From contig NZ_FOEF01000007.1 in NCBI RefSeq assembly GCF_900110575.1, forward strand, positions 303,071 to 367,070: a DNA stretch of 64,000 nt. The letters run 5' to 3'. Origin of the DNA: Amycolatopsis saalfeldensis. GTDB taxonomy: Bacteria > Actinomycetota > Actinomycetes > Mycobacteriales > Pseudonocardiaceae. Position 1 is the stretch's first letter. Every line of letters starts with the position of its first letter. The notes beneath the pieces are model-generated. The model saw only the letters and a program-made list of their open reading frames with translations, was not told the origin of the DNA and made no database searches. Of the stretch, positions 34,345 through 43,081 are shown piece by piece. The position numbers and the translations under genes are program-made.

Positions 34345-36510
34345 TCATGAGCTGACGCAGTCGTACAGGGTCTGGGTTCCGGTGCTGCCGTACGCGCTCG
34401 CCGGCACCGCGTGGCAGTTCTGCTTGACCCACGTCGTCCGCTCGGCCGACGCGCCGCCGCGCCCGAAACCGCCGCCGCCCATGCCGCGCCCGCCCTCGGA
34501 CTCCAGGACGAAGCCCAGCTTCCCGGCGGCCTTCCAGCTGTTCAGCAAGTCGACGCTCGGGGCGTTGTCGGTGCCGGAGAAGCCACCCATCCCGATGACC
34601 GTGGTGTCGCTGTTGATGATGTAGCCGGACGACGCCATCGAGCCGCCTTCGACCGCCATCACGATCTGCGCGCCGTGGGCGTTCTTCACCGCGTAGTCCA
34701 GGATCTTGCGCTGCTCGGCGGTGAGGGAGCCGTCCTCGTTCCCGCCGCGGCCGCGCATCATCTCCATGATCTCGGCCTCGGCGGCCGAACCCGCCGCGCC
34801 GGGAGCACCGGTCGCGCCGGGGCGATCGCGCCCACCGGCACGCCCGCCGCCGAACCCGCCGAACCCGGAACTGCCGGGCCCGGCCATCGGGATCGTCGCG
34901 CCCATCCCGCCGCCGCCACCGGCGAACGCCGTGGCGCCCGACCAGACGAGCGGCGTCAGCAGCACGGCCACGAGCCCGACCACCCCGACCGCCCGCACGC
35001 CGGCCGCCGGCAGGGCGCCGGAGAACCGGACCAGGACCAGGCCGCCGATCGCGAGCAGGGCGGCGATGACCACGGCGTACCGCAGCCAGCCGTTCCACGA
35101 GGTGTCCCGGGAGATCACCACCCACGCCCACCCGGCGGTGAGCGCGATGCCCAGCGGCAGGAGCGTCCAGGCGAACCGCGATTCGCGGTAGCGCCACAGC
35201 AGCGCGAGCCCGCCCGCGGCCAGCGCGGCGACCGCGGGGGCGAGCTGGGTGGTGTAGTAGGGGTGGAAGATGCCGCTCTGGAAACTGAACACCAGCGCGA
35301 TGATCACCAGCCAGGAGCCCCAGAGCACCCAGCCCGCGCGAACGGTGTGCCGGGCCGGCGCCTTCGCCCGCCAGGCGCGGAACCCGAGCACGGCGACCAC
35401 GACGAGCGCGAGCAGGCAGAGCGGGAGCAGCCAGCTGATCTGGCCGCCCGCGGACTCGCCGAACATCCGGAACAACCCGGACTGGCCGCCGAAGGCCGCC
35501 CCGCCGGGACCACCGCCACCGGGACCGCCGCCCGGGCCGCCTGGACCGCCCGCGCCGGGGAAGCCGCCGCCCGGAAAACCACCGGTGGGCGCACCGCCGG
35601 CGGGTACGCCGCCGTTGGGCACACCGCCACCGGGGAAACCGCCGCCGGAAGCGCCCCGGCCGCCCGGCCCGGAGCCACCTTCGCCGAAGACGCGCCCCAG
35701 CCCGTTGTAGCCGACGATCAGGTCCCACGCGGAGCCGTTCGTGCTGCCGCCGATGTAGGGCTTCTGCCCCGGCCACCACGCCGTGAGCGCGACCCACCAC
35801 AGCGAGGAGACCAGCAGGACCACCGCGGCGCCGAGCAGGTCGAGCAGCCGCCGTCCCCAGGAGGCGTTGCGCCCGAAGAGGTACGCGAGCACCAGCGCCG
35901 GGATGATCATCCAGCCGGCCAGCATCTTGGTGACGAACCCGCAGCCGACCCAGAAGGCGGCCTGCAGCAGCCATTTCGTCGCGCTGCGCGAGGTGATCCC
36001 GGACTCCACCGAGCGGGTCAGCGCGTACGCGGCCGCGACGCACAGCAGCGTCAACGCCGCGTCGGGGTTGACGCTGCGGTCGATCGCGACGGTCACCGGC
36101 GTGATCGCGAGGATCAGGGCCGCCAGCAGCGCGACGTTCTCCCCCGCCCACCGGCGGACCGTGCGGTGCAGCAGGAAAACCGCGCCGGCGCCCTCGAGGA
36201 TCTGCGGCAGCAGCAGGGCCCAGCCGTGGTAGCCGAAGATCCAGCTGGAGACCACCTGCGGCCAGAACGCCATCGGCGGCTTGTCGACGGTGACCACGCC
36301 TGCCGGGTCGAACGAGCCGAACAGGAAGTTCGTCGCGTTCTCCGACATCGACTTGACCGCGGCCGAGTAGAACGTGTTCGACCAGCCTTCGGCGGCGATG
36401 CCCCAGCTGTAGAGCACGATCGAGAGCAGCACGATCGCGCCGAGGGCCAAGGGCTGCCAGCCGATGCGAGGCGTGGACAGAGCGCGGGGCTGGACGGCCG
36501 TTGCCGTCAT
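34345..36510 (-). CDS. PMT/ArnT-like GT-C glycosyltransferase with Gly-rich loop and outside C-terminal domain
   Basis: This 721-aa membrane protein has an N-terminal GT39/ArnT-like half. It shows GWSNTFYSAAVKSMSENATNF, VTVDKPPMAFWPQ (Asp-Lys-Pro-Pro motif of this group), and AIDRSVNPDAALTLL. A low-complexity insert of about 60 residues with repeated FPGGG and GGVP units sits in a loop after helix 8 or so. After the last helix comes a domain of about 190 residues that begins with another Gly-rich stretch. It carries LDYAVKNAHGAQIVMAVEGGSMAS and ends with two cysteines (QNCHAV and YDCVSS). It probably moves a sugar from a polyprenyl phosphate to an outside acceptor. Its ATG overlaps the GT2 stop (ATGA). 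Confidence 0.85.
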   Translation of the reverse strand: MTATAVQPRALSTPRIGWQPLALGAIVLLSIVLYSWGIAAEGWSNTFYSAAVKSMSENATNFLFGSFDPAGVVTVDKPPMAFWPQVVSSWIFGYHGWALLLPQILEGAGAVFLLHRTVRRWAGENVALLAALILAITPVTVAIDRSVNPDAALTLLCVAAAYALTRSVESGITSRSATKWLLQAAFWVGCGFVTKMLAGWMIIPALVLAYLFGRNASWGRRLLDLLGAAVVLLVSSLWWVALTAWWPGQKPYIGGSTNGSAWDLIVGYNGLGRVFGEGGSGPGGRGASGGGFPGGGVPNGGVPAGGAPTGGFPGGGFPGAGGPGGPGGGPGGGGPGGAAFGGQSGLFRMFGESAGGQISWLLPLCLLALVVVAVLGFRAWRAKAPARHTVRAGWVLWGSWLVIIALVFSFQSGIFHPYYTTQLAPAVAALAAGGLALLWRYRESRFAWTLLPLGIALTAGWAWVVISRDTSWNGWLRYAVVIAALLAIGGLVLVRFSGALPAAGVRAVGVVGLVAVLLTPLVWSGATAFAGGGGGMGATIPMAGPGSSGFGGFGGGRAGGRDRPGATGAPGAAGSAAEAEIMEMMRGRGGNEDGSLTAEQRKILDYAVKNAHGAQIVMAVEGGSMASSGYIINSDTTVIGMGGFSGTDNAPSVDLLNSWKAAGKLGFVLESEGGRGMGGGGFGRGGASAERTTWVKQNCHAVPASAYGSTGTQTLYDCVSS

Positions 36511-37811
36511 GCGGCCACCTTTTCTTCGAGGTTCTTCTCGCCGGCCACAGCGGCCGGCGACTTGTCGTGGCGGAACACCCAGATGCGCAGCAGGACGAAC
36601 CGGCCGGCCGTGCCGACCAGCGAGGCCGCCAGGAGCACCACGAGTTCGAGCGCGGCGGTGTGCCGCGGTTTCAGCGCGTCCAGGAGGAACAACGCGCCGG
36701 AGGTGAAGGCGTAGTAGAGCGCGAACACGACCAGCCCTTGCAGGTGCACGCGCCCGCCCGGGCGTTTTCGCCCGATGAACGTCAGCCTGCGGTTGGCCTC
36801 CGTGTTGAGCAGGGTGGTGATCGTCAGCGCGACGAAGTTCGCCACCCAGTACGGCCACCAGGTGCGGAATCCCGCGTACAGCAACAGGGTCGCGACCGTG
36901 GAGGCGGCGCCGATCAGGCCGAAGCAGAGCACCTGCCACAGCAGCCCGGTCTCCCGGCGCTGCGCCACCACCGCGTCCGGGTGGATCGGCGCGGGCTCGG
37001 GACGGCGCGGCAGGTCCTCGACCTTGGCCGCCCCGCTGGCCTTGTTGCGGGCCACCCGGACCAGCCCGCGGATGTCGTCGATCGCCGTCGACGCCACGTG
37101 CACGCGGGTGTCGGTGTCCTCGACCCAGTCGACCGGGACCTCGTGCACCCGCAGGCCGTTGTGCTCGGCCAGCAGCAGCAGTTCGGTGTCGAAGAACCAG
37201 GAGTCGTCCTCGATGCGCTGCAGCAGCGGGCGGATCACCTCGGCCCGCGCCGCCTTGAACCCGCACTGCGCGTCGGAGAACCGGGCGCCGTGGGAAAGCC
37301 GGATCAACGCGTTGTAACAGCGGGAAATCACCTCGCGCTTGGGCCCGCGGACGGTGCGCGCGCCGGGCGCCAGCCGGGACCCGATGGCGATGTCGGAGTG
37401 CCCGTTGCTCAGCGGCGCCACGAGCGGCAGCAGCGCGTCGAGGCCGGTGGAGAGGTCGACGTCCATGTAGACCACGATGTCGGCGTCGCTGAACCCCCAC
37501 GCGGTGCGCAGGGCCAGCCCGCGGCCCTTGCGCTCCAGCCGGAGCACGCGGACGTTGTCGGTGGTCTCGGCGAGCTGGTTGGCGACGCGCTCGGTGCCGT
37601 CGGTGCTCGCGTTGTCGACCACGGTGATGGTCCACTCGAACGGGAACCCGTTGCTGAGGTAGTCGTGCAGCACCCGGATGCACCCGGGCAGCGACCGCTC
37701 CTCGTTGTACACCGGGATCACGACGTCGACGGTCGGATGACGCTGCCGGTCACCGACCTCGGCCTCGTCCCGCGGTTCAGGGACGTGCTCACTTTGTCGG
37801 GCGGAGATCAC
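36507..37811 (-). CDS. GT2 polyprenyl-phosphate sugar synthase fused to a GtrA domain
   Basis: This protein is about 434 aa, using GTG 37811. An upstream TTG at 37913 would add 34 residues without family character. The GT2 domain shows VDVVIPVYNEERSLPGCI, VVDNASTDGT, the metal motif YMDVDLSTG, and DAQCGFKA, as in dolichyl-phosphate mannose/glucose synthases. From about residue 285 a four-helix GtrA-like domain follows (LCFGLIGAASTVATLLLYAGF, NTEANRRLTF). The fusion should make a polyprenyl-phosphate sugar on the inner face and may help flip it for the GT-C enzyme encoded next. It is the first gene of the unit; no clear RBS was seen. Confidence 0.85.
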   Translation of the reverse strand: MISARQSEHVPEPRDEAEVGDRQRHPTVDVVIPVYNEERSLPGCIRVLHDYLSNGFPFEWTITVVDNASTDGTERVANQLAETTDNVRVLRLERKGRGLALRTAWGFSDADIVVYMDVDLSTGLDALLPLVAPLSNGHSDIAIGSRLAPGARTVRGPKREVISRCYNALIRLSHGARFSDAQCGFKAARAEVIRPLLQRIEDDSWFFDTELLLLAEHNGLRVHEVPVDWVEDTDTRVHVASTAIDDIRGLVRVARNKASGAAKVEDLPRRPEPAPIHPDAVVAQRRETGLLWQVLCFGLIGAASTVATLLLYAGFRTWWPYWVANFVALTITTLLNTEANRRLTFIGRKRPGGRVHLQGLVVFALYYAFTSGALFLLDALKPRHTAALELVVLLAASLVGTAGRFVLLRIWVFRHDKSPAAVAGEKNLEEKVAA

Positions 37812-37942
37812 ACCAGGCAATTTCGACCACCTACGGGAGAACGGACCTCGGGATCCGGGGCGGAGCCACTCCGATAGGTATGGCGGGCGAGTGTGTGAGA
37901 AACGTTGGCGCAAGTTGTACGTAAGCTGTGAATGGCCACCGA

Positions 37943-37982
37943 CGGGTGATCAAGATCCAGATTCACGGGCGATAATCACCCG
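37943..37982 (-). terminator. Inverted repeat, possible terminator of the orphan kinase gene
   Basis: CGGGTGAT (37943-37950) and ATCACCCG (37975-37982) are perfect 8-bp arms with a 24-nt loop, 43 nt after the kinase stop. The long loop makes a role as an operator of the GT2 gene equally possible. Confidence 0.4.
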
Positions 37983-38024
37983 GATGTCCGAATGACACCG
38001 CGAGGATTTCGCGTGTGACCTGCG

Positions 38025-39209
38025 CTACACGGAGTGCCTGGGCAGGCTCAGTTCCACGGTCCAGCCGCCATCGGGGGCCAGGCCCGCGTGCAGGGTGGCG
38101 TCGAGCTGGGCGGCGCGCTCGCGCATGCCGACGAGGCCGACGCCGGGGGTGGCCGCCGTCCCGCCGTGGCGGGCGTCGCCGGCGGGTCCGTTGTGGACAG
38201 TCAGGATGATCCGGTCGGCGGTGCCCGAGAGGCTCATGGCGCGCGTCGCGCCCGGCGCGTGCTTCGCCGCGTTGGTCAGTGCTTCCTGTGCCACCCGGAA
38301 GACCGCGTGCGTCGCCTCGGCGCCGGGGGAAGCGGGTTCGCCGGCGATCGTGAAGTCGACCGCGTTGCGCTCGGCCAGCCGGCGCAGCAGGTCCGGCAGC
38401 GGCAGGGTGTCCTCCCGCAACGCCTGCACGGCGCGCCGGGTTTCGCCGATGCTGTCCACCGCGAGGGCGCGGGCCCGGCGGACGGCCGCGACCGACTCCT
38501 CGTCGCGGCCGCTGTCGCGCAACGCGTCGGCCAGGTCCAGCTGCAGCGCGATCCCGGACAGCGAATGGCCGAGCACGTCGTGGACCTCACGGCCGATGCG
38601 GGCGCGTTCGAGCAGCGCGGCCTCACGGGCCTCCGACTCGGCCGCGCGCTCGGCCGCCTCGGCCGCGCGGCGCGCGCTGAGCAGCACGTCCTGCCGGTCC
38701 CGGAAGGAAATGCCCATGTAGACGGGCAGGGCGACGGTCAGCGGCGCCCACCACGGCCACTGCGGCGCGGACGGCACCAGCGCACCGACGGCCCAGCTCG
38801 CCCCGGTGGCGAGCAGCGCCCCGCCGACGGCGATCCCGACGGCCGCCTTCCGGGAGGCGAGCTTCACGCCCGCCGCGGACGCCGCGATGAACGGGAAGAT
38901 GCCCGCGGCCTGTGTTTCGTGCGCCAGCGGGAGCAGCAGCGCGCCGAACCCCATGTAGGCGCTGATCACGGCGATCTGCGTCCGCGGGCCCAGCCCCGTC
39001 CACGGGAACAGCGTGCTGATCCCGGCGAGCGCGGCGAGCACGAACAGCGAGAGCGCCACCGCCGGGAACACGGTCTGGCCGGCCGACCACTGGACCGCGC
39101 CGACGGCGGTCACGCCGAGGACGAGGACCGGCTGGACCAGCTGGTCCCGGAAGTCGCCGGTCCGCGGTCCGGTCGTGGTCATGGCGTGGCGATCCTCGGG
39201 CGTGTCCAT
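38025..39209 (-). CDS. Orphan NarL/DesK-type histidine kinase
   Basis: This protein is about 394 aa (ATG 39209 used; 39227 or 39182 are possible). Five or six hydrophobic segments span about 27-170. They are followed by a coiled coil (RRAAEAAERAAESEAREAALLERA). The HisKA_3 box then has His210 in IGREVHDVLGHSLSGIALQL. The ATPase part has FRVAQEALTNAAKHAPGA (N box) and GVGLVGMRERAAQL (G box). This class normally pairs with a NarL-type regulator, but none is adjacent. The gene is divergent from the ferredoxin operon. An operon with a regulator elsewhere, or crosstalk, must be assumed. Confidence 0.87.
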   Translation of the reverse strand: MDTPEDRHAMTTTGPRTGDFRDQLVQPVLVLGVTAVGAVQWSAGQTVFPAVALSLFVLAALAGISTLFPWTGLGPRTQIAVISAYMGFGALLLPLAHETQAAGIFPFIAASAAGVKLASRKAAVGIAVGGALLATGASWAVGALVPSAPQWPWWAPLTVALPVYMGISFRDRQDVLLSARRAAEAAERAAESEAREAALLERARIGREVHDVLGHSLSGIALQLDLADALRDSGRDEESVAAVRRARALAVDSIGETRRAVQALREDTLPLPDLLRRLAERNAVDFTIAGEPASPGAEATHAVFRVAQEALTNAAKHAPGATRAMSLSGTADRIILTVHNGPAGDARHGGTAATPGVGLVGMRERAAQLDATLHAGLAPDGGWTVELSLPRHSV

Positions 39210-39245
39210 CACCGGTGAGTCTTCCATCCCGGGCACCCGGCGCCA

Positions 39246-39271
39246 CCGGGTGGAGACGGGTCTCCACCCGG
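39246..39271. repeat. Perfect 11-bp inverted repeat between kinase and ferredoxin genes
   Basis: CCGGGTGGAGA (39246-39256), loop CGGG, TCTCCACCCGG (39261-39271). The element lies in a divergent promoter region, not after a gene end. An operator or a 5'-leader hairpin is therefore more likely than a terminator. Confidence 0.6.
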
Positions 39272-39368
39272 ACTACAACTCCGGCCTCACGACGCCCGGC
39301 TCCGGCGACCGTAACGTCGGCGCCGAGGGAGGGTTCTCATCGAACCCGGCTCTGGAAAAGGAGTTGTC

Positions 39369-39584
39369 ATGCGAGTGGTCGTGGACCTGAACCGCTGCCA
39401 GAGCTACGGGCAGTGTGTGTTCGCGGCGCCGGAGGTCTTCCGGTTCCGGGGCGCCGAGTCGCTGGAGTACGACCATGAGCCGGACCCGGGGTTCGACCGG
39501 GCCGTGGGGCGGGCCGCGCTGGCCTGCCCGGCGCAGGCGATCACGCTGGGCCGGTCGGCCGTAGCTGCTGGGGAGGCTCGATGA
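39369..39584 (+). CDS. Single-cluster ferredoxin with noncanonical ligand position
   Basis: This 71-aa ferredoxin has Cys10, Cys16 and Cys53-Pro. The motif is CQSYGQC followed by CP, so the second cysteine of a 4Fe-4S set is replaced by Tyr13. Such CXX(non-Cys)XXC ferredoxins usually carry a 3Fe-4S cluster and feed cytochrome P450s in actinobacteria. AAGGAG precedes the ATG. Its stop overlaps the reductase start (ATGA), and the P450 follows, making a complete electron chain. Confidence 0.92.
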   Translation: MRVVVDLNRCQSYGQCVFAAPEVFRFRGAESLEYDHEPDPGFDRAVGRAALACPAQAITLGRSAVAAGEAR

Positions 39585-40879
39585 CGCCGGGGCGGATCGT
39601 CATCGCGGGCGCGTCACTCGCGGGTCTGCGCGCGGCGGATTCCTTGCGGGCCAACGGGTTCACCGGGGAGCTGGTGCTGATCGGCGACGAGCCGCACGAG
39701 CCCTACGACCGTCCGCCGCTGTCCAAGGCGGTACTGGCCGGGCGGGCCGGCGCCGACCGGCTGGCCCTGCCGAGCACCCGGGACCTGAACGCGCGGTGGC
39801 TGCTCGGCGTCGCCGCGACCGGACTGGACCTCGGCGCCCGTGAGGTGCGGCTGGCCGACGGCCGCGGCGTCGGGTTCGACGGGCTGGTCATCGCGACCGG
39901 GTCGCGCTCACGCCCGTGGCCCGTCCCCGGCGAGGCCGCGCTGCGGGGCGTGCACCTGCTGCGCGGACGCGACGACGCCGAGCGGATTCGCGCCGGCCTC
40001 GCCGCGGGACCGCGCCGGGTGCTGGTCATCGGCGGTGGGTTCACCGGGTCCGAGGTCGCCTCGAGCTGCCGTGACCTGGGGCTTCCGGTCACCGTCGTGC
40101 TTCGCGGCGGGGCGCCGATGGCGGGCGCGCTCGGCGAGGTCGTCGGTTCGGCGATCGGGGCGCGGCAGCGGGCGCACGGGATCGACCTGCGGGCCCGCAC
40201 GACCGTCACCGCGCTGCACGGCGACGCCGAAGGCCGGCTGCGGCGGGTTTGGCTCTCCGATGGGGACGAGCTCGACGTGGACCTCGCGGTGGTCGCGCTG
40301 GGCTCGGTCGGCAACACCGAGTGGCTGGCCGGGAGCGGGCTCGCCGCCGACCCGCGCGGGGTCGAGTGCGACGCGGCCGGACGCGCCCTGGACCCCGGCG
40401 GCGCCGTGGTGCCGGACGTTTACGTCGCGGGAGACGTGGCCCGCTGGCGGCATCCGCATTTCGACGCGGAACCCCAAGCGCTGCAACATTGGGGCAACGC
40501 CGTCGAGCAGGCCGACGTGGCCGCGCACAACCTCACCCACCGGCCCCTGCGGACGGCCACCGCGCTGCCCGCGTTCTGGTCCGACCAGTTCGGCCTCAAC
40601 CTCAAGTCCGTCGGCCTGCCGCACCTGGCCGACGAGGTCGTGCTCACGCAGGGCTCGTTCGAGCGCGGCCCGTTCGCCGCCGCCTACGGCCGGGGCGGGG
40701 TCACCGTCGGCGCGGTCGCGGTCGACTCGCCGCGGGTCATGGACGGTTACGCCGCCCTCATCACCGAACGGGCGCCGTTCCCGCCCGCAGTCAACGCGAC
40801 CGACTCGCCCGCCGCCGACGTCCTCGCCGCGGGCTTCGGCCGCACCGGACTCAGCACCGTCCACGGAGGACAGTCATGA
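39581..40879 (+). CDS. NAD(P)H:ferredoxin reductase (FAD)
   Basis: This 432-aa flavoprotein has an FAD motif (IVIAGASLAGLRAADSLR; the usual GxGxxG reads GASLAG), an NAD motif VLVIGGGFTGSEVASSCRD, and DVYVAGDVARWRHP as the FAD ribityl site. HWGNAVEQADVAAHN is typical of the rubredoxin/ferredoxin reductase group that serves P450 systems. It overlaps both neighbours by 4 nt (ATGA and ATGA), so the three proteins are likely made together. Confidence 0.92.
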   Translation: MTPGRIVIAGASLAGLRAADSLRANGFTGELVLIGDEPHEPYDRPPLSKAVLAGRAGADRLALPSTRDLNARWLLGVAATGLDLGAREVRLADGRGVGFDGLVIATGSRSRPWPVPGEAALRGVHLLRGRDDAERIRAGLAAGPRRVLVIGGGFTGSEVASSCRDLGLPVTVVLRGGAPMAGALGEVVGSAIGARQRAHGIDLRARTTVTALHGDAEGRLRRVWLSDGDELDVDLAVVALGSVGNTEWLAGSGLAADPRGVECDAAGRALDPGGAVVPDVYVAGDVARWRHPHFDAEPQALQHWGNAVEQADVAAHNLTHRPLRTATALPAFWSDQFGLNLKSVGLPHLADEVVLTQGSFERGPFAAAYGRGGVTVGAVAVDSPRVMDGYAALITERAPFPPAVNATDSPAADVLAAGFGRTGLSTVHGGQS

Positions 40880-42099
40880 CCAGCACCCAGCCCTATCCCG
40901 CTGCCGCCGCGTACGGCCGGCTGCTCGACCAGGCCAACCGGCACGATCCGTATCCGCACTTCACCGAGCTGGCCCAGGAGCCGATCCAGCGGCTCGACGA
41001 GAACAGCTGGCTGGTCTCCCGGCATGCCGACATCACCGCGCTGCTGCGCGACCCCCGGCTGTCCTCCGAGGACGGTGCCGGCCCCCAGGGGCCGCCGGGG
41101 TCCGACGGGAGGCCGTTCCGCGGCCCGTTCCTGCTGGTGGACCCGCCGCACCACAACACGTTGCGCGACCAGACGATGCACCAGTTCATGCCGCGCATCA
41201 TGGGCATGGGCCCGCGGATCGAGGCGATGGTGGCCCGGCTGCTCGACCGGCACGCCGGAACCCGGCCCGGTGAGCTCGACATCGTCACCGCGCTGGCCTA
41301 TCCCCTGCCGGTCGGCGTCATCTGCGAACTCCTCGGCGTCCCGGAAGAGGAGGAGCCGGTGTTCCACTCGTTCGCGGCGCGGCTCACCCGCGCGCTCGAC
41401 CCGGTGGAAACCCTGACCGCGCAAGAGATCGCGGAGCTGCAGGTGACCCGCGCGCAGTGGCGGGAGTACCTGATGCCGATGATCGCGCGGCGCCGCGACC
41501 GGCCGGGCATCGACCTGGTGTCCGGGCTGCTCACCGAGGGCGACCCGGCGACCCGGATGAACACGCTCGAACTCGCCACCACACTCGGCCTGCTGCTCAT
41601 CGCCGGCCACGAGACGACCGTCAACCTCATCACCAACGGCACCCTCGCCCTGCTGCGTCACCCCGACGTGCTCGACCGGCTGCGCGCCGACCCGGACCTC
41701 GCCCCGGCCGTCGTCGAGGAGGCGCTGCGCTTCGACCCGCCGGTGCAGCAGACCAGCCGCCGGACCACCGCCGACGTCCGCATCGCGGGCGAGGTCGTGC
41801 CCGCCGGCTCCCGGGTGGTCTTCCTGCTCGGCGCGGCCAACCGCGACCCGCGGCGGTTCGCCGACCCGGACCGGTTCTGGCCGGAGCGCCCGGGCAACGC
41901 GCACCTCGCCTTCGGCGGTGGCGTGCACTACTGCTTCGGCGCCGCGCTGGCCCGGATGGAGGGCCAGGCCGCGCTGAGCGCGATCGCCGCGCGGCTGACC
42001 GGCCCGCGCCTGCTCGCCGACCCGCCGCCGTACCGGACGAACATGCTGCTGCGCGGACCGGCGGAACTGCGGGTCGCCTACGACGCCGTCACCCGCTGA
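40876..42099 (+). CDS. Cytochrome P450
   Basis: This 407-aa soluble class I P450 has the I-helix AGHETT (243-248), ExxR as Glu282/Arg285 in EEALRFD, and the heme loop FGGGVHYCFGAALAR with Cys353. RBS GGAGGA. It receives electrons from the ferredoxin and reductase encoded just upstream. The substrate is unknown: no polyketide or terpene gene is near, so it may be catabolic, or part of a small tailoring cassette with the LLM oxidoreductase that follows 44 nt later. Confidence 0.95.
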   Translation: MTSTQPYPAAAAYGRLLDQANRHDPYPHFTELAQEPIQRLDENSWLVSRHADITALLRDPRLSSEDGAGPQGPPGSDGRPFRGPFLLVDPPHHNTLRDQTMHQFMPRIMGMGPRIEAMVARLLDRHAGTRPGELDIVTALAYPLPVGVICELLGVPEEEEPVFHSFAARLTRALDPVETLTAQEIAELQVTRAQWREYLMPMIARRRDRPGIDLVSGLLTEGDPATRMNTLELATTLGLLLIAGHETTVNLITNGTLALLRHPDVLDRLRADPDLAPAVVEEALRFDPPVQQTSRRTTADVRIAGEVVPAGSRVVFLLGAANRDPRRFADPDRFWPERPGNAHLAFGGGVHYCFGAALARMEGQAALSAIAARLTGPRLLADPPPYRTNMLLRGPAELRVAYDAVTR

Positions 42100-42143
42100 G
42101 CGAACACCGACGCTGGAGGAACTCCAGGTTTACGATCACCAGC

Positions 42144-42983
42144 ATGCGATTCGCCATCAAGACCTCACCCCAGGACACCGTCTGGGCCGACATGCTCGCC
42201 GTGTGGCAGGCCGCCGACGAGATCGAACTGTTCGAATCCGGCTGGACCTTCGACCACTTCTACCCGATCTTCTCGGACTCGACCGGGCCGTGCATGGAAG
42301 GCTGGGTGACGCTCACCGCGCTGGCGCAGGCCACCAAGCGGCTGCGGCTGGGCACCCTGGTGAGCGGCATGCACTACCGCCACCCCGCGCTGCTCGCGGA
42401 CATGGCCGCCACCCTGGACATCGTCTCCGGCGGACGGCTCGAGATCGGCATCGGCGCCGGCTGGAACGAAGAGGAATCCGGCGCGTACGGCATGGAACTG
42501 GGCACGATCAAGGAGCGCAGCGACCGGTTCGAGGAGGGCTGCGAAGTCCTCCTCGGCCTGCTGACGCAGGAGACCACCACGTTCCAGGGCCGGCACTACC
42601 AGCTGACCGACGCCCGCTGCGAGCCGAAGGGCGTGCAGACGCCGCACCCGCCGTTCTGCATCGGCGGCAGCGGCGAGAAGCGCACCCTCCGCACGGCCGC
42701 GAAGTACGCCCAGCACTGGAACTTCGTCGGCGGCACGCCCGAGGAGTTCGCCCACAAGCGCGAAGTGCTCCACCGCCACTGCGCGGACATCGGCCGCGAC
42801 CCGGGTGAGATCACGCTGTCCTCGCACGTCCGCCTCGGCCCGGACCAGGACTACGCCAAGGTCGCCGCCGAAGCGGAGGCACTCGGCGAAGCCGGCCTCG
42901 ACCTCGCGATCGTGTACCTGCCGCCGCCGCACACCCCGGCCGTCCTGGAGCCGCTGGCGAAAGCGCTCGAACCGCTGCGCTGA
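42144..42983 (+). CDS. LLM-class, probably F420-dependent, oxidoreductase
   Basis: This 279-aa bacterial luciferase-like TIM barrel has WTFDHFYPIFSD, RLRLGTLVSGMHYRHPALLADMAATLDIVSGGRLEIGIGAGWNEEE, and PKGVQTPHPPFCIGGSGEKRTLR. The GIGAGW block and overall pattern match F420-using members common in actinobacteria. It lies 44 nt after the P450 on the same strand, probably in the same transcript. It could reduce or oxidise the P450 product. F420 versus FMN cannot be settled by eye. Confidence 0.87.
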   Translation: MRFAIKTSPQDTVWADMLAVWQAADEIELFESGWTFDHFYPIFSDSTGPCMEGWVTLTALAQATKRLRLGTLVSGMHYRHPALLADMAATLDIVSGGRLEIGIGAGWNEEESGAYGMELGTIKERSDRFEEGCEVLLGLLTQETTTFQGRHYQLTDARCEPKGVQTPHPPFCIGGSGEKRTLRTAAKYAQHWNFVGGTPEEFAHKREVLHRHCADIGRDPGEITLSSHVRLGPDQDYAKVAAEAEALGEAGLDLAIVYLPPPHTPAVLEPLAKALEPLR

Positions 42984-43021
42984 CGACGTGACGCGCGTCA
43001 TGCGCGGCCGCGGATCAGCGC

Positions 43022-43048
43022 TGTCACAAAACATCGACCCACGGTGTC
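43022..43048 (+). promoter_or_regulatory. ECF41-like promoter before the FAD oxidoreductase/sigma operon
   Basis: TGTCACA (43022-43028), 16 bp, TGTC (43045-43048). It matches TGTCACA-N16-CGTC except for one base in the -10. It lies 33 nt before the FAD oxidoreductase start. The operon encodes its own ECF sigma factor, so this suggests positive autoregulation. Confidence 0.6.
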
Positions 43049-43081
43049 CTATGGCCGAACCCTTGAACTGGAGGAGACGCC

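Noticed and set aside
35480..35670. Tandem-repeat-like DNA resembling a minisatellite or CRISPR
   Set aside because: The units encode the Gly/Pro-rich loop of the glycosyltransferase in frame, vary in length and have no regular spacers.
31081..36714. Two long plus-strand frames (31081-33624 and 34411-36714)
   Set aside because: They mirror the histidine kinase and glycosyltransferase genes. Long antisense frames are expected at this GC content and codon bias.
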